From NCBI GenBank assembly GCA_007922305.1, contig ML677333.1, positions 16,452,676 through 16,516,675 of the forward strand: a stretch of 64,000 bases of DNA. The letters are read 5' to 3'. Each line of letters starts with the position of its first letter. Position 1 is the stretch's first letter. Of this stretch, positions 11,080 through 22,034 are shown piece by piece. The position numbers and the translations under genes were made by a program. Origin of the DNA: Dermatemys mawii. Its lineage: Eukaryota; Chordata; Testudines; Dermatemydidae. The notes below the pieces were generated by a model. It searched no databases. It was not told where the DNA came from and worked only from the letters and a program-made list of their open reading frames with translations.

Positions 11080-12316
11080 AGAATGGTCATACTGGGTCAA
11101 ACCAGTAGTCCACCTAGCCCAGTATCCTGTCTCTGACTGGCCAATATCAGATGTTTCTGATAGTTGGAGGTTTAGGGATACCCTGGAGCATGGGATTGCA
11201 TCTTTGACCTTCTTGGCTAATAGCCATTGATGGATCTTTCCTCCATGAATTATACAATTCTTTTTTGAAGCCAGTTACACTTTTGGCCTTCACATCATCT
11301 CCTGGAAATTAGTTCCACAGATTGACTATGGATTGTGTAAAGAAGTACATCCTTTTAATTGTTTTTAAATTGAGTGATTTCTATTTCTTGTGTTACCTAA
11401 AGGGGTAAATAACTTCCCTATTTACTTTTTCCACACCATTCATGATTTTATAGACCTCTACCATATTTGCTTTGTCATCTCTTTTCTAAGCTGAACAGTC
11501 TTTTGAATCTCTCCTATTGTGGAAGCCATTTTATACCCCTAGTCATTTTCTTATAACCCCTTCTCTGAACATTTTCCAGTTCTAATATATCTTTTTTGAG
11601 ATGGGGCGATCAGAACAGTACTCAATGTTCAAGATGTGGGCATACCATGGTTTTATGTAGTGGCATTACGATATTTTCTGTTTTATTATCTATCCCTTTC
11701 CTAATGGTTCCTAACATTCTGTTAGCTCTTTTGTCTGTTGCTGCACATTGAGCAGATGTTTTCAAAGAACTATCCATGATCATGATGGTTACAGATAATT
11801 TAGACCCCATCATTTTGTATATACAGTTGGGATTATGTTTCTCAATGTGCATTACTTTGCACTTATCAACACTGAATTTCATCTGCCATTTTGTTTCCCA
11901 GTCACCCAAGGTTTGTGAGATCCCTTTATAATTCTTCACAGTCAGCTTTGAATTTAACCATCTTGAGTAATTTTTTGTCTGAAAAATTTGCCATCTTGTT
12001 GGTCACCCCCGTTTTCCAAATCATTCATAAATATGTTAAATTGCACAGGTCCCAGTACAGAACGTTGGAGAATCCCGCTATTTACTTCTCTCCATGGTGA
12101 AAACAGACCATTTATACCTACATTTTGTTTCCCATCTTTTAACCAGTTACTGATTTGTGTAGTTCCTCTTTTTGAAGTGAAATGCAACTGTGGTAGGTTT
12201 CTTTGGCATTTTTCCTCCTACAAAGATGTTAAATTTAATTACATTACACTATTACTGAGCAGATCAGCTATATTCACATCCTGGAGCATAACCTATCTTC
12301 CAGTTAGAGCTAAACT
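11080..12316 (-). mobile_element. CR1 LINE, ORF2 RT and 3' region
   Basis: Read on the reverse strand this is a CR1 3' part. It contains RT residues 'VLGPVQFNIFMNDLE' with 'ISNWLKDGKQNVGINGLFS' (12187-11954), then 'LGDWETKWQMKFSVDKCKVMH' and 'ANRMLGTIRKGIDNKTENIVMP' (11939-11622). The non-coding 3' end includes the complement of gtcatactgggtcaaaccag. Stops and frame changes separate the parts. The 5' part resumes at 12613 after a hAT piece. Confidence 0.85.
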
Positions 12317-12612
12317 GCACTACGGTACTTGTATGAGGTGAATTGAAAAATACTATTTCTTTTGTTTATCATTTTGACAGTGCAAATATTTGTAATAAAA
12401 ATAATATAAAGTGAGCATTGTACAATTTGTATTCCATGCTGTAATAGAAATCAATATATTTGGAAATGTAGAAAAACATTTACAAAATATTTAATACATT
12501 TCAGTTGGTATTCTATTGTTTAACAGTGCACCTAATGACACAAAAAGATTAATCGCGATTAATTTTTTAGAGTTAATCAAATGAGTTAACTGAGATTAAT
12601 CGACAGCCCTAA
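12317..12612 (+). mobile_element. hAT right-end fragment inside CR1
   Basis: It runs from cactacggtacttgtatgagg to the terminal cgacagccctaat. The same sequence forms the right arm of the hAT element at 13418-14326 and, inverted, its left arm. It includes the 'gattaatcgcgattaat' subterminal repeats. The left end is missing and no target duplication is visible, so this is a truncated copy lying between two CR1 parts. Confidence 0.7.
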
Positions 12613-12790
12613 TTATGTTTCCCCTTATGGAAAATTGCTCCATGAAACAGTCATTTATGGTGTCAAGAAATGTTCTCTCTTCCTGAGGTGACATATATCC
12701 AGTCATTATGAGAATAGTTGAAATCCCCCATTATTACTGCATTTTCTATCTTTGCAAAATTCAAAAGTAATTTTTAGAGGCATCCTCTTT
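12613..12790 (-). mobile_element. CR1 LINE, endonuclease part (continuation)
   Basis: On the reverse strand the complement of 'gttgaaatcccccattattac' encodes a GDFNY-like motif, the catalytic GDFN block of the EEP endonuclease, followed by 'VTSGRE'. It is the upstream continuation of the CR1 at 11080-12316, separated from it by the hAT fragment. Confidence 0.6.
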
Positions 12791-12954
12791 TTTTGTAAAC
12801 ATAAATAAAAATGGCTTATTTTAAAACATGTTATGAATGTTATTCTTTATTATTATTATTCACAACTGAAACAGAGGTATTATTTTGCTAGTAAGATCTT
12901 CTTGTGCATAACAAGATATTGTCAACGGTCCAAAGAGCTTATGAGCTAAATGGA

Positions 12955-13085
12955 CAAGAGGTGGGACAATGGAAGTATTCTTATTCCCATTTCACAGATT
13001 GGGAACTGAGATTAAATGATGTGGAGAAGGTTATACAAGATGGCAATGTTAGAGTTGAGAATTCATTACAGCTGTCTTGAGCAAA
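12955..13085 (-). repeat. MIR-like SINE relic
   Basis: 'ttcccatttcacagattggg' followed by 'aactgagattaaatgatg' is the reverse complement of the MIR 'cctcagtttcc-catctgtaaaatggg' segment. Old and partial. Confidence 0.55.
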
Positions 13086-13382
13086 AGTCCAATGGATTAA
13101 CAACAGGTCTATACTTCTTTGGGGACAATTATTCCTGTGTTGCTATGTAAAGTATCTCTTTCATTTAAAATATTTCAATTTGATATTCACGGTGGAACTG
13201 AGCTTGCAATTTCTCCCTGCAGGTTACTCTCATTGAATTAAACATGAAAAGAAAAAGTCACTCAATATTAATATTAATAATAAACTTAGTTGCCTTTGTG
13301 TTATTTAGCTTGCTATTAAATTCAATGTATCTTATGCTGTCCTCACATTGTCTGTGTTTATTATGGAAAATTATATATTATA

Positions 13383-13415
13383 TACACACATATATATATA
13401 CACACACACACACAT
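13383..13415. repeat. (CA)n/(TA)n microsatellite
   Basis: Alternating acac and tata runs directly abut the left end of the hAT element at 13418, which blurs that element's target duplication. Confidence 0.8.
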
Positions 13416-13417
13416 AT

Positions 13418-14326
13418 TAGGGCTGTCAATTAATTGCAGTTCACTCAAGTGATTATTGCAAAACAAATTAACTAGATTAAATATAGTTGTGATTAATCAC
13501 AATTTTAATCATGTTATTCAGCAATAGAATACCAATTTAAATTATAAATATATTATCTTTATTACAAATATTTGTACTGTAAAAAGATTTTAAAAATAGT
13601 ATTTGTCAATTCACCTCATACAAGTACTGTAGTGCATAGGGTGACCAAATGTCCTGATTTTATAGGGACAGTCCTGATTTTGGGGGATTTTTCTTATGTA
13701 GGCACCTATTATCAACACCACCACCCACCCTCTGTCCTGATTTTTTACACGTGCTATCTGGTCACCCTAGTAGTGCAATCTCTTTATCGTGAAAGTGCAA
13801 TGTGAAAATGTAGAATTATTTTTTTTAGATAACTACACTCAAAAACAAAACAATGTAAAACTTTAAAGCCTGCAAGTCCACTCAGTCCTACTACTTGCTC
13901 AGCCAATCACTAAAATAAACAAGTTTGCTTACATTTACAGGAGATAATACTGCCCTTTTCTTATTTACATCACCTGAAAAGTGAGAACAGGCATTCACAT
14001 GGTATTATTGCAGCTGCTGTTGCAAGGTATTTAATGCTTGCTATGCTAAACATTCATATGACCCTTCATGCTTCTTTTGTTTACCTTTTACACAGTGCAA
14101 ATATTAGTAATAATAATAATATAAGTGAGCATTTTAGACTTTGTATTCTGCATTGTAATTTAAATCAATATATTTCAAAATGTAGAAAAACATCCAAAAA
14201 TATTTGTAATAAATTTAAATTGTTATTCTATTATTGTTTAACAAAGTAATTAAAACTATTATTCACAACTAGTTTTTTAAATTGTGTGATTAATTGCATT
14301 TTTTTAAAAATTGTTTGACAGCCCTA
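13418..14326. mobile_element. Internally deleted hAT transposon
   Basis: Ends TAGGGCTGTCAA and TTGACAGCCCTA are perfect inverted repeats, with long subterminal inverted arms of several hundred bases (caatagaataccaat..., attctattattgtttaac). Interior words such as 'ctcagtcctactacttgctc' and 'gagaacaggcattcacatgg' recall the 3' coding end and flank of hAT transposases of the ZBED type, but no intact frame remains. An internal deletion joins the arms near 14080. Flanks (acacatat, atacctac) match at 5 of 8 positions. A second MITE is nested at 13637-13769. Confidence 0.75.
13637..13769. mobile_element. hAT MITE (TAGGGTGACC family) nested in a hAT
   Basis: A 133-bp element with ends TAGGGTGACCA and ATCTGGTCACCCTA. 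It is flanked by a perfect 8-bp direct repeat GTAGTGCA (13629-13636 and 13770-13777), diagnostic of hAT-type integration. No coding capacity. Other copies lie at 17035-17156 and 31010-31134. Confidence 0.88.
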
Positions 14327-14778
14327 ATACCTACAAATACACACAGTTATTCATAACTGAACCATACAGGTTATCCGGGTGAAGCAGAAACCTTGGACAA
14401 CTGGATAGGGAACTTTTGAGACCTTTGACACAGAGAGGCAATTTAGCATTGTAGGATGAGCACATGAGTGCTATGTTTCTGCTAAAGTGATCAATAGCAA
14501 AATAACAATATTCTTATTTAAACTAACATGTTTAGGTTTCAGAATTAATAATCCATTTGTGGCACTTCACACCTTTCAGGTCACTTGTTTTTGGCTGTCT
14601 GCAGGCTCAGGAAGATAACACTGCATTTGTGTAAACAGCATCCATGTTTTCAAAATTTTCTTTTGCACTAAAGAGCTAAAGGTGGAATCGATGGAAAATG
14701 TCATGACTGGATCACATCATCTGTGAACACTACTAAAACAAAAATAAATGGAATTAATAATTATACTGAGATTATATA

Positions 14779-15082
14779 TCAGGGATCGGCAATGTTGGCA
14801 CGCAGGACCGCAGGGTAAGCACCCTTAGCTGATTCCGCTTCTTTATTTACCTGGTGGTTCACTGATCATGGCTTCCACTGGCCCCGGCTCGTCGTCCCGA
14901 TCCAATGGGGGCTGCGGGAAGCAGCGGCCAGCACCGCGCCGCTTCCCGCAGCCCCCATTGGACTGGGATGGCGAGCCGAGGCCCGTGAAAGCCACGATCG
15001 GTGAACTGCCAGGTAAATAAAGAAGTGGGACCAGCTAAGGGTGCTTACCCTGCGGTCCCACGTGCCAACGTTGCTGATCCCT
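14779..15082. mobile_element. GC-rich fold-back hAT MITE
   Basis: Ends cagggatcggcaa and ttgctgatccct are inverted. Nearly the whole 304 bp is self-complementary around a centre near 14930, where gggggctgcgggaagc meets gcttcccgcagcccccattg. An 8-bp direct repeat ATTATATA (14771-14778, 15083-15090) indicates hAT-type insertion. Its base composition contrasts sharply with the AT-rich flanks. Confidence 0.85.
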
Positions 15083-15090
15083 ATTATATA

Positions 15091-16853
15091 CCATAATACT
15101 CAAAAACTATTTTGTTTCTTATCTGCAAAACAAATTAACTTTGGGCAAATTATTTTATCCACTGTGGTTACACTAATCCAGCCAATGTACTGTAAGTTGA
15201 ATTGAAGCAATTTAAACGGAAAAGTATCAACAATAATGTTCAAAGAGATGTTAAAGAAAACGTTTCAGGTCAAATCCTGAGACCAGTGAACTTACTGAGA
15301 ATTTTGTTATTGACTTCAAAGGGTACAGGCCCTGAATTTGCAAGCCTCATACTCATCTTAATGAGAGTTTGCCTAGTGAATAAAGCTGGCAGAATCAGGT
15401 TCGTGTGCTCCCTCTTTATCTTTATTAGACTGTCTCAGAGCAACAGTGGTTTATGACTGTGCTCACTTATATGAGGAGAAGAGTTGTGCAGTTCTGTGAG
15501 GTCACTTTTTCAGTGTTAATCACTTTCTATATTGAAAGGGATCAAAGTAAGTTTATAGGTTGACCAGGCACTCAACAACAATCACATATTATTCAGATTT
15601 TGATCTTACACAAAAGTAATTTCTTCAAACAAAACACATGCACCATCTATTCTTAGGGGTTTAGTTTTTGTTTTTTATTAAATCCTTCACAGATGGGAGG
15701 TAGTATGTGCTCTGTGCGCAAAGAAACAGTAACAATTACCATCGCTAAAATATTTTGCCATGTGATCTCTTCTTCTGCAGCATGCAGATGTGTTACATGT
15801 ACAATGTATGTGTGTTTCTTTGATTACAAATGGAATGAATATAGAAAGCATGCAACATGCACAAGCACAGTGTCATCTCTTTAAAAGCTATTTATCCTTG
15901 GCTGTATCTGGTGAGTGGGCAGTGCGGGAAAATCACTTGGGGCAGGGATCAGAGGGAGTCTGTTAGCTTCCTAAACTTATTTAGCTATGTGGAGATAATT
16001 AAAAAATAAACAAGAGATTCTAACTATATTTAAGTTTGCAAAAATTGCATGAGAAATTTTAAAATGTATCGAAAAAGTAAGCACCATTAATTAGAACCAA
16101 ATGCTGCTTAGATCAGCCCAGTGTTCTCTGATCAGCATGATGATTTATATTAAATATTTTGAACAACAACTATTGAAAATTATGTTACCTTCCATGGTTG
16201 GAGTGTTCTTAGTATAAATATTCAAATAGTCATTTCAAGGTGCTATTTTTTTCAGTCCAGCATATGAAGAATTCGATATACACAGCAATGGGAATTGTGT
16301 TTCTCATTCCTTATGCAGTGCAATAAAAATGACCACTCTAGGTCTTAGAGGGAGACAGACAGATTTAATTTAACATATTACCTCATTCCCTTGTAAAGGC
16401 CTAGAGGTTATGCTGCATATGAATCAACCGCCCAATGAATAATCCCATCTTTAAGGTTTTCTTATTTTATAACGCTATAAATACACCTATAAATCATATC
16501 ACACAAAAAAATTGCATTAACACATACTAGAAATTTGTGTCATGAAACAAACCTTGTAAAACTTGAGAAAAACAAGACCATTCTTGTACCTTATAAATAA
16601 AGAGAAAACAAGGGATTTACCCAGGTCTTCTCACCTGATGCAAATAAACCTGGAAGCCAATAGATAACCTTTCTTAGATATGCTCCCTGCAGTGTACTCT
16701 GCATTCTGAACATCACAGAGCATGCAGCACATTCTACCACTATGGTAGAATGTTCTCAGTTCTGACATGGTGATCTGTTACAGGAGCGTATAATTTTAAT
16801 ATTACAAATATGCACTTGATTCCCTTTACTGTCCTGTCCGGTAGCCGTTCAAG
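15091..16853. other. No recognised feature
   Basis: The longest repeat-poor stretch of the first third. Short open frames (up to 84 codons) show no family signal. No CpG-rich promoter-like patch, tRNA or satellite seen. Confidence 0.4.
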
Positions 16854-16861
16854 GGTTACAC

Positions 16862-17316
16862 CAGGGATCAGCAACCTTGGCATGTGGCCCTCCAGGGTGG
16901 GCACCCCTGGCGGCCTGGCCAGTTTATTTACCTGCTGCGCCTGCAAGTTTGGCTGATCATGGCTCCCACTGGCTGCGGTTCGCCATTCCAGTCCAATGGG
17001 GGCTGCGGGAAGCGGTGCGGTACTGGCCGCCACTTAGGGTGACCAGATTGCAAGTATGAAAAATCGGGACGGGGGTGAGGAGTAATAAAAGCCTATATAA
17101 GAAATAGTCCCAAATATGGGATTGTCCCTATAAAATCGTGACCTCTGGTCACCCTACTGCCACTTCCCGCAGCCCCCATTGGACCGGAACGGCGAACTGT
17201 GGCCAGTGGGAGTTGCAATTGGCTGAACCTGTGGACGCGGCAGGTAAACAAACCTGCCAGGCCCGCCACGGGTGCTTACCCTTGGGGGAGCTGCATGCCA
17301 AGATTGCCGATCCCTG
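16862..17316. mobile_element. GC-rich fold-back hAT MITE, second copy
   Basis: Same family as 14779-15082: ends cagggatcagcaacc and attgccgatccctg, a self-complementary body (tccaatgggggctgcgggaa against cttcccgcagcccccattgg), and flanking octamers GGTTACAC and GGTTTCAC with one mismatch. It is longer than its sister because a TAGGGTGACC MITE inserted near its centre. Confidence 0.85.
17035..17156. mobile_element. hAT MITE (TAGGGTGACC family) nested in fold-back MITE
   Basis: A 122-bp element, TAGGGTGACCAGA at one end and TCTGGTCACCCTA complement-paired at the other, with internal gggacgggggtgagg. Flanking octamers CCGCCACT (17027-17034) and CTGCCACT (17157-17164) differ at one base, a hAT-type duplication. 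It interrupts the palindrome of the host MITE. Confidence 0.85.
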
Positions 17317-17519
17317 GGTTTCACAGACACAAACACAGTAAGAGAGACCATGCACTACCCTCCTTAGTAAGCTAAGAAACCAGGATTTAACCAGTGGAAA
17401 GAATGGCCAAAGAGGTGCATCTTGCAGCTCTTTCTAAAGTAGCCAAGTGCACACTCAATTGCATTTCTGCAGGGAATGAATTCCAGAAATGTGGGCTTGC
17501 TACCAAGGAAATTCTGTCA

Positions 17520-17760
17520 GCAGCCAGATTGTTTTGTGGTTAAGGCAGTGGACTGTGATTCAGACTATCCAGGTGCAAGTCACAGCTCTGCCATAGACTT
17601 CCTGTGTGACTGTGGGCCAATTACTCTCTCTTGGTATCTCAGTTCTCCATCAGTAAATGGGACAATAATTCTCCCCTGTCTTGCAGGGATGTAGTAAGGA
17701 TACAAAGTCATCAGTGTTTGTAAGATGCATAGATTCTACTTCTTAGATAAGCTCTTTGGG
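17520..17760 (+). repeat. MIR-like SINE, nearly full length
   Basis: Order: 'tggttaaggcagtggactgt' (tRNA head), 'aagtcacagctctgccat' (B-box side), 'tgactgtgggccaattactc', 'cagttctccatcagtaaatg', 'gacaataattctcccctgtc', and the tail 'gataagctctttgggac'. This is the full MIR/CORE-SINE layout. Ancient and diverged. Confidence 0.75.
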
Positions 17761-17974
17761 ACACTTCCCCTTGGTAGGTCCACCTGGATGAGACCCTGGG
17801 GGAAGCCAGAGGGCCCTGCACCCCACCTCCACAGTCAGCCATTAATCTCTGACAGCATTGCAAAACAGAAGGGTTTATTAGTTGACAGGAACACAGCATA
17901 GAATAGAGCTTGTTATCACAGAAATCAGTGACTTTCAGCAAAGTCCATTGGAGGCTGGGGTGGGAAGACCCCAG

Positions 17975-18214
17975 GCTGGATCATAGAATAATAGAATCTC
18001 AGGATTGGAAGGGACCTCAGGAGGTCATCTAGTCCAACCCCCTGCTCAAAGCAGGACCAATCCCCAGCTAAATCATCCCAGCCAGGGCTTTGTCAAGCCT
18101 GACCTTAAAAACCTGTAAGGAAGGAGATTCCATCACCTCCCTAGGTAACCCATTCCAGTACTTCACCACCCTCCTATTGAAAAAGCTTTTCCTAATATCC
18201 AACCTAAATGGCCC
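17975..18214 (-). mobile_element. CR1 LINE 3' end (left part)
   Basis: Reverse strand. The 3' terminus is the complement of tcatagaataatagaat, the octamer-repeat CR1 end. Upstream in the element the frame gives '[21 protein letters not shown]' and '[12 protein letters not shown]', the conserved C-terminal block of CR1 ORF2. It joins the piece at 19300-19555 once the LTR is subtracted. Confidence 0.9.
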
Positions 18215-19299
18215 TGTCACGTTACTAAAATTGTCTGGGATCATATAAATCATCGGTGCAACCAAGGTCCTGTAGGGGCACCAAATCTTATGTAAAGGGG
18301 GTCACATAAGGTGTCTAAGACCAGCTTATGGTCTGTTGATTATGATTATGCTATCTGTATGTGTGTTTCTTTTTTGTAGCTAAAGTTATGAATATTGGCT
18401 GTATAGTGTCTGTATTTCAAACTTATGCTTGCTTCTGCGTGAAATCCTAGACAAATTACTGTTGGCTTAGCCTGGCCTTCCTCATGGCCCATCAAGTTCC
18501 AATCGAGCTAACAATGAACTTTGTAGATTCCCGTCCACACCCGAGCTTCCCCAGGAATGTAGCCTGGCTAGTCAGGAACTGAATCTTGGAGACTCATGAC
18601 TGGTCCATGGGGCTGTGAAACTCCATTTTACAACAGGACTCTGCCCACCCACAACAAAAGTCTATATAAACCTGGGAAAGTCCCCTCCATTTTTGTCTTC
18701 AGTCTCCAGCCTTGCTCCTACTTCTGGATGGGATTTTGCTACAAATGGGAGCTCTGGCCAGAGGATTGATGACCCATTCCTCCAAGGAATGTATTCCAGA
18801 GATTTTGATTTGAACCTGCAGTTTATTCTACAACTGATGCAAGCCATTATTGCATGTATTTGATTTCCTTTAACCATTTCTAACCCTCACCTATACCTTT
18901 TTCCTTGTATAATAAACCTTTAGATTTTAGATTCTAAAGGATTGGCAACAGCATGATTTGTGGGTAAGATCTGATTTGTATATTGACCTGGGTCTGGGGC
19001 TTGATTCTTTGGAAATTGGGGAGAACTGTTTTCTTTATTTGGGGTATTGGTTTTCATAACCATTTATCCCCAGGACAGGTGGCTGCTGGTGGTGATACTG
19101 GGAAGCTGGAGTGTCTAAGGGAATTGCTTGTGTGACTTGTGGCTAGCCAGTGGGGCAAAACCAAAGTCTTTTCTGTTTGCTGGTTTGGATTGCCTTTAGG
19201 GTGGGGAAACCCCAGCTTTGGGCTGTAACTGCCCCCTTTGGAGCAATTTGTCCTGATTTGACACACTCAGTTGGTCCCATAAGGAACAGCACCGTCACA
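18215..19299 (+). mobile_element. Solo LTR inserted in CR1
   Basis: 1,085 bp beginning TGTCACG and ending ACCGTCACA, with a TATA box (tatataa, 18663-18669) and a polyadenylation signal (aataaa, 18911-18916). A perfect 5-bp duplication GGCCC (18210-18214, 19300-19304) lies in otherwise continuous CR1 sequence. TG...CA ends, 5-bp duplication and no internal region make this a solo LTR left by recombination between two LTRs of a retrovirus-like element. Confidence 0.9.
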
Positions 19300-19555
19300 G
19301 GCCCCCTCTGCAACTTGAGACCATTACTCCTTGTTCTGTCATCTGCTACCACTGAGAACAGTCTAGATCCATCCTCTTTGGAACCCCCTTTCAGGTAGTT
19401 GGAAGCAGGTATCAAATCCCCCCTCATTCTTCTCTTCTGCAAACTAAACAATCCCAGTTCCCTCAGCCTCTCCTCATAAGTCATGTGCTCCAGACCCCTA
19501 ATCATTTTTGTTGACCTCTGCTGGACTCTTTCCAATTCTCTTTTTAGAGCTGGGT
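19300..19555 (-). mobile_element. CR1 LINE 3' end (right part)
   Basis: Reverse strand frame with '[20 protein letters not shown]', '[20 protein letters not shown]' and '[13 protein letters not shown]', the CR1 ORF2 stretch that directly precedes the block at 17975-18214. The split point is the GGCCC duplication. 5'-truncated near 19555. Confidence 0.9.
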
Positions 19556-19789
19556 TCTGAAACCTTTACTCCACAGGTAGCATCAGTGATTTTAGTGGGG
19601 CTACTTGAGAAGCAATAGACTATGCAACCTGCATAAGCGTGTCAGAATCCGACCCTAGAAGAAATTGAACTAACAGATTCCTGATAAAATTGCCTACTCC
19701 ATCATCTAGTCTGTTCACAGAAGTCAGAAACTTTGGAGAAGCAGAACGTTGTCTGCTAATGAGGTGGTGGTTGTTAATTTCTAGTCCCA

Positions 19790-20150
19790 TAACATGTAGG
19801 AGCCCTGGTCATGGACCAGGACCACATCATGCTAGATGCTGTACAAACAGAACAAAGAGATGGGCCCTGCCACGGAGCTTCCAATCCAAATATAACAGAA
19901 GAGAGAATGGATGAGGCAGAGAGTTGGAGAGTACAAGGAAACAATGAGATAATATATGTCAGTGTGATAGAGGCCTCAGTGCACCATCATCCAGAGGATG
20001 CCTAGCCATCATCCAGAGGTGTTTTGGGATGTGGAGAGAGAAAAGCTAGTTGCAGATGCTTATGGGGACCCCCTTCCAAATATGAAGGGCAGCACAGAAA
20101 AAGGCTTGATGATGCTTGTTTGAAAATTTAACAAGTGTACAATGAAGGTC
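19790..20150 (+). repeat. Ancient amniote LINE/SINE relic (L2-like 3' region), part 1
   Basis: Contains 'gagccctggtcatggaccag', 'gatgctgtacaaacagaaca', 'agatgggccctgccacggag' and, near the end, 'gatgatgcttgtttgaaaat' and 'aacaagtgtacaatgaagg'. I recognise this order from old dispersed repeats of reptiles and monotremes. It continues at 20425 after a MITE. Family assignment is tentative. Confidence 0.5.
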
Positions 20151-20194
20151 GGTACCATTACTAGAGCAGAGGTGGCAATGGAGTCAATCGCTCA

Positions 20195-20424
20195 ATTCCT
20201 ATGCCCACACTGCAATTAGACATCTGCAGCTGCCTGTGCCAACTGACTTGGGCTTGGGCGAAGGGGCTGCTTAATGGAAGCGTAGATATTTGGGCTCAAA
20301 CTGCAGCTCTACCTCCAGCCCAAACATCTACACCACAATTAAACAGCCTGTTAGCCTGAACCCTGTGAGCCCAAGTCAGCTGGTATGGGCCAGCAATGGG
20401 TTTTTAATTGCAGTGTAGACATAC
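20195..20424. mobile_element. MITE interrupting the L2-like relic
   Basis: Ends cccacactgcaattagacat and tttttaattgcagtgtagac are inverted versions of one another, and the interior has 'cccaagtcagctgg' mirrored by 'caactgacttgggc'. The host repeat resumes immediately after. No clear target duplication. Confidence 0.6.
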
Positions 20425-20595
20425 CTCTGATCTCTGACTGAGAGTGTGATTGGAACAAGCCATGAATGGCCTCGAAAGTGAAGATAAATCCATGGGTTTG
20501 GTGCAATTGAGAAGGGGGAACCAGTGAAGGGATGTAAAGAGCAGTGTGTGTGGTCAAGCAATGAGACAAGAAAATAGAGTGGTCTGAAGAAAATA
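20425..20595 (+). repeat. Ancient L2-like relic, part 2
   Basis: 'tgaatggcctcgaaagtgaag', shortened here to 'ggcctcgaaagtgaag', then 'gcaattgagaagggggaacc', 'agtgaagggatgtaaagag' and 'gtggtcaagcaatgagac' continue the relic of 19790-20150. Confidence 0.5.
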
Positions 20596-20599
20596 CAAG

Positions 20600-21000
20600 G
20601 AAGCCAGTTCATTTTTTCTTGCAGGGGGTGGGGTGGGGGAATTATTAGTATGGGGGTGGGAGGGGAGGCAAATGTACCTCCTTTCCCCTTAAAATTTGTA
20701 ACCTTATCTGAAGTGGCAGCATTAAAACCCCCAGTGTGAACCATTAATTAATTTTTGTGTTGTCATTTCATTATACAATATAAAACTGTTATTCAGGTGT
20801 GCCTATAAAAAAAGCTGTAAAGAAGTATGTAAGACTGAGTGTTTGATTGTTGATGGGGCCTGGAGTTGATTGTTTCTCACCAGATGGTTAAGCATATGTT
20901 TAGTAGTTTTACAGAAAAAAAACACACATGTAATGTATAGTTAATACTTTAAAGGTACAGGCAAAAGTTTATTGGCTTCCAGCTGTAACCTGATGTTAAA
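20600..21000. other. No recognised feature
   Basis: AT-rich sequence with a G-rich patch at 20625-20665. Nothing assignable. Confidence 0.35.
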
Positions 21001-21004
21001 AATG

Positions 21005-21510
21005 GTCTGGTGTTTAGGGCACTAGTCTGAAGCTTGGGAGCTCTATATTCATTCCCTGCTCTGCCACAGACTCACTCTGTCATTTTGGGCCAGGTTTTTA
21101 AAAATCACACTGGGCACCTATCTGGGTATTCAGGCATGTAAAGACTTTTTTACATGCACAAGTCACAGGGTAGTTAGTGGAAAATAGCTAGGGTGTGAAT
21201 TTAAAGTGCATTAGCTATTCAATGCTAACTCCCCACGTGAACACTCATTACACACTAATACTACTGTTGTGTAGTTTAGGTAATCCAGAGAGTGGCCACA
21301 TGGGAAGCTAGCATACTAGCTATTCCAGGCACCCCCTACATTCCCCTGAAGTATACAAGTTCTAAATACCTTCGAAAATCTGGCTTAATGTGCCTCAGTT
21401 CCCCAAATGTAGAAAGAGGATAATAGCACTTCCTGTCTCACAGTGGTATTGTGAGGATAAATAGATTAAAGATTGTGAGATTCTCAGATACTACAGTCCT
21501 ATAAATAGAG
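21005..21510 (+). repeat. MIR-like SINE split by an insertion
   Basis: The head (gtgtttagggcactagtctg ... ctgctctgccacagactcac) ends near 21092. The matching tail (gtgcctcagttccccaaatg, gaggataatagcacttcctg, gaggataaatagattaaaga) resumes near 21390. About 300 bp of unrelated sequence lies between, with no terminal repeats that I can see. Confidence 0.6.
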
Positions 21511-21762
21511 AGACAGAAAATCTATGTTGGAGCATGATTACTGTGTAACTACATGTATATCTACAGCGACTGCCATTTTAAACAAAAAGTCACCAGATGC
21601 CACATAATTGTTCCAAAAGAAAGTAGACACTCTCCCTTGACAGAAATAATATATTGAGTTGTACAGAAAAGTCAAAAGGGCCTCTTCAGTTGGTTCTGCT
21701 TATGGCTCTGAGTTGATAACCATGTGGAATCTTCTTTGAAGCTGTGAAAGCCTTGATCTGAG

Positions 21763-21856
21763 AGCTTGTCTACACATGGAGTTATTTCTGAAAAGCCATT
21801 GCACTCAAAATTCACGTGTAATTATTCCAGAATCATTTTCATATGTAGACAAGCCT
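21763..21856. mobile_element. Short MITE
   Basis: Inverted ends agcttgtctacacatggag and catatgtagacaagcct enclose about 94 bp. This is the 'gcttgtctaca' end type that recurs in the window. Non-coding. Confidence 0.55.
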
Positions 21857-22034
21857 CTTAATGTAATCAGCTTTTATGAGTGGTGCTTAACTTTTCAAGA
21901 ACTGCTCAACAACAAAAAAAAGTTTCATATTTTTAAAATAATTTTTTCTCCTGCTTTGGTATATTTACATCACCTGGATATACTGCAGCCCATGGATGTG
22001 AGAGATTGTAAGCAGAAGCAAAGATATTGAGAAG

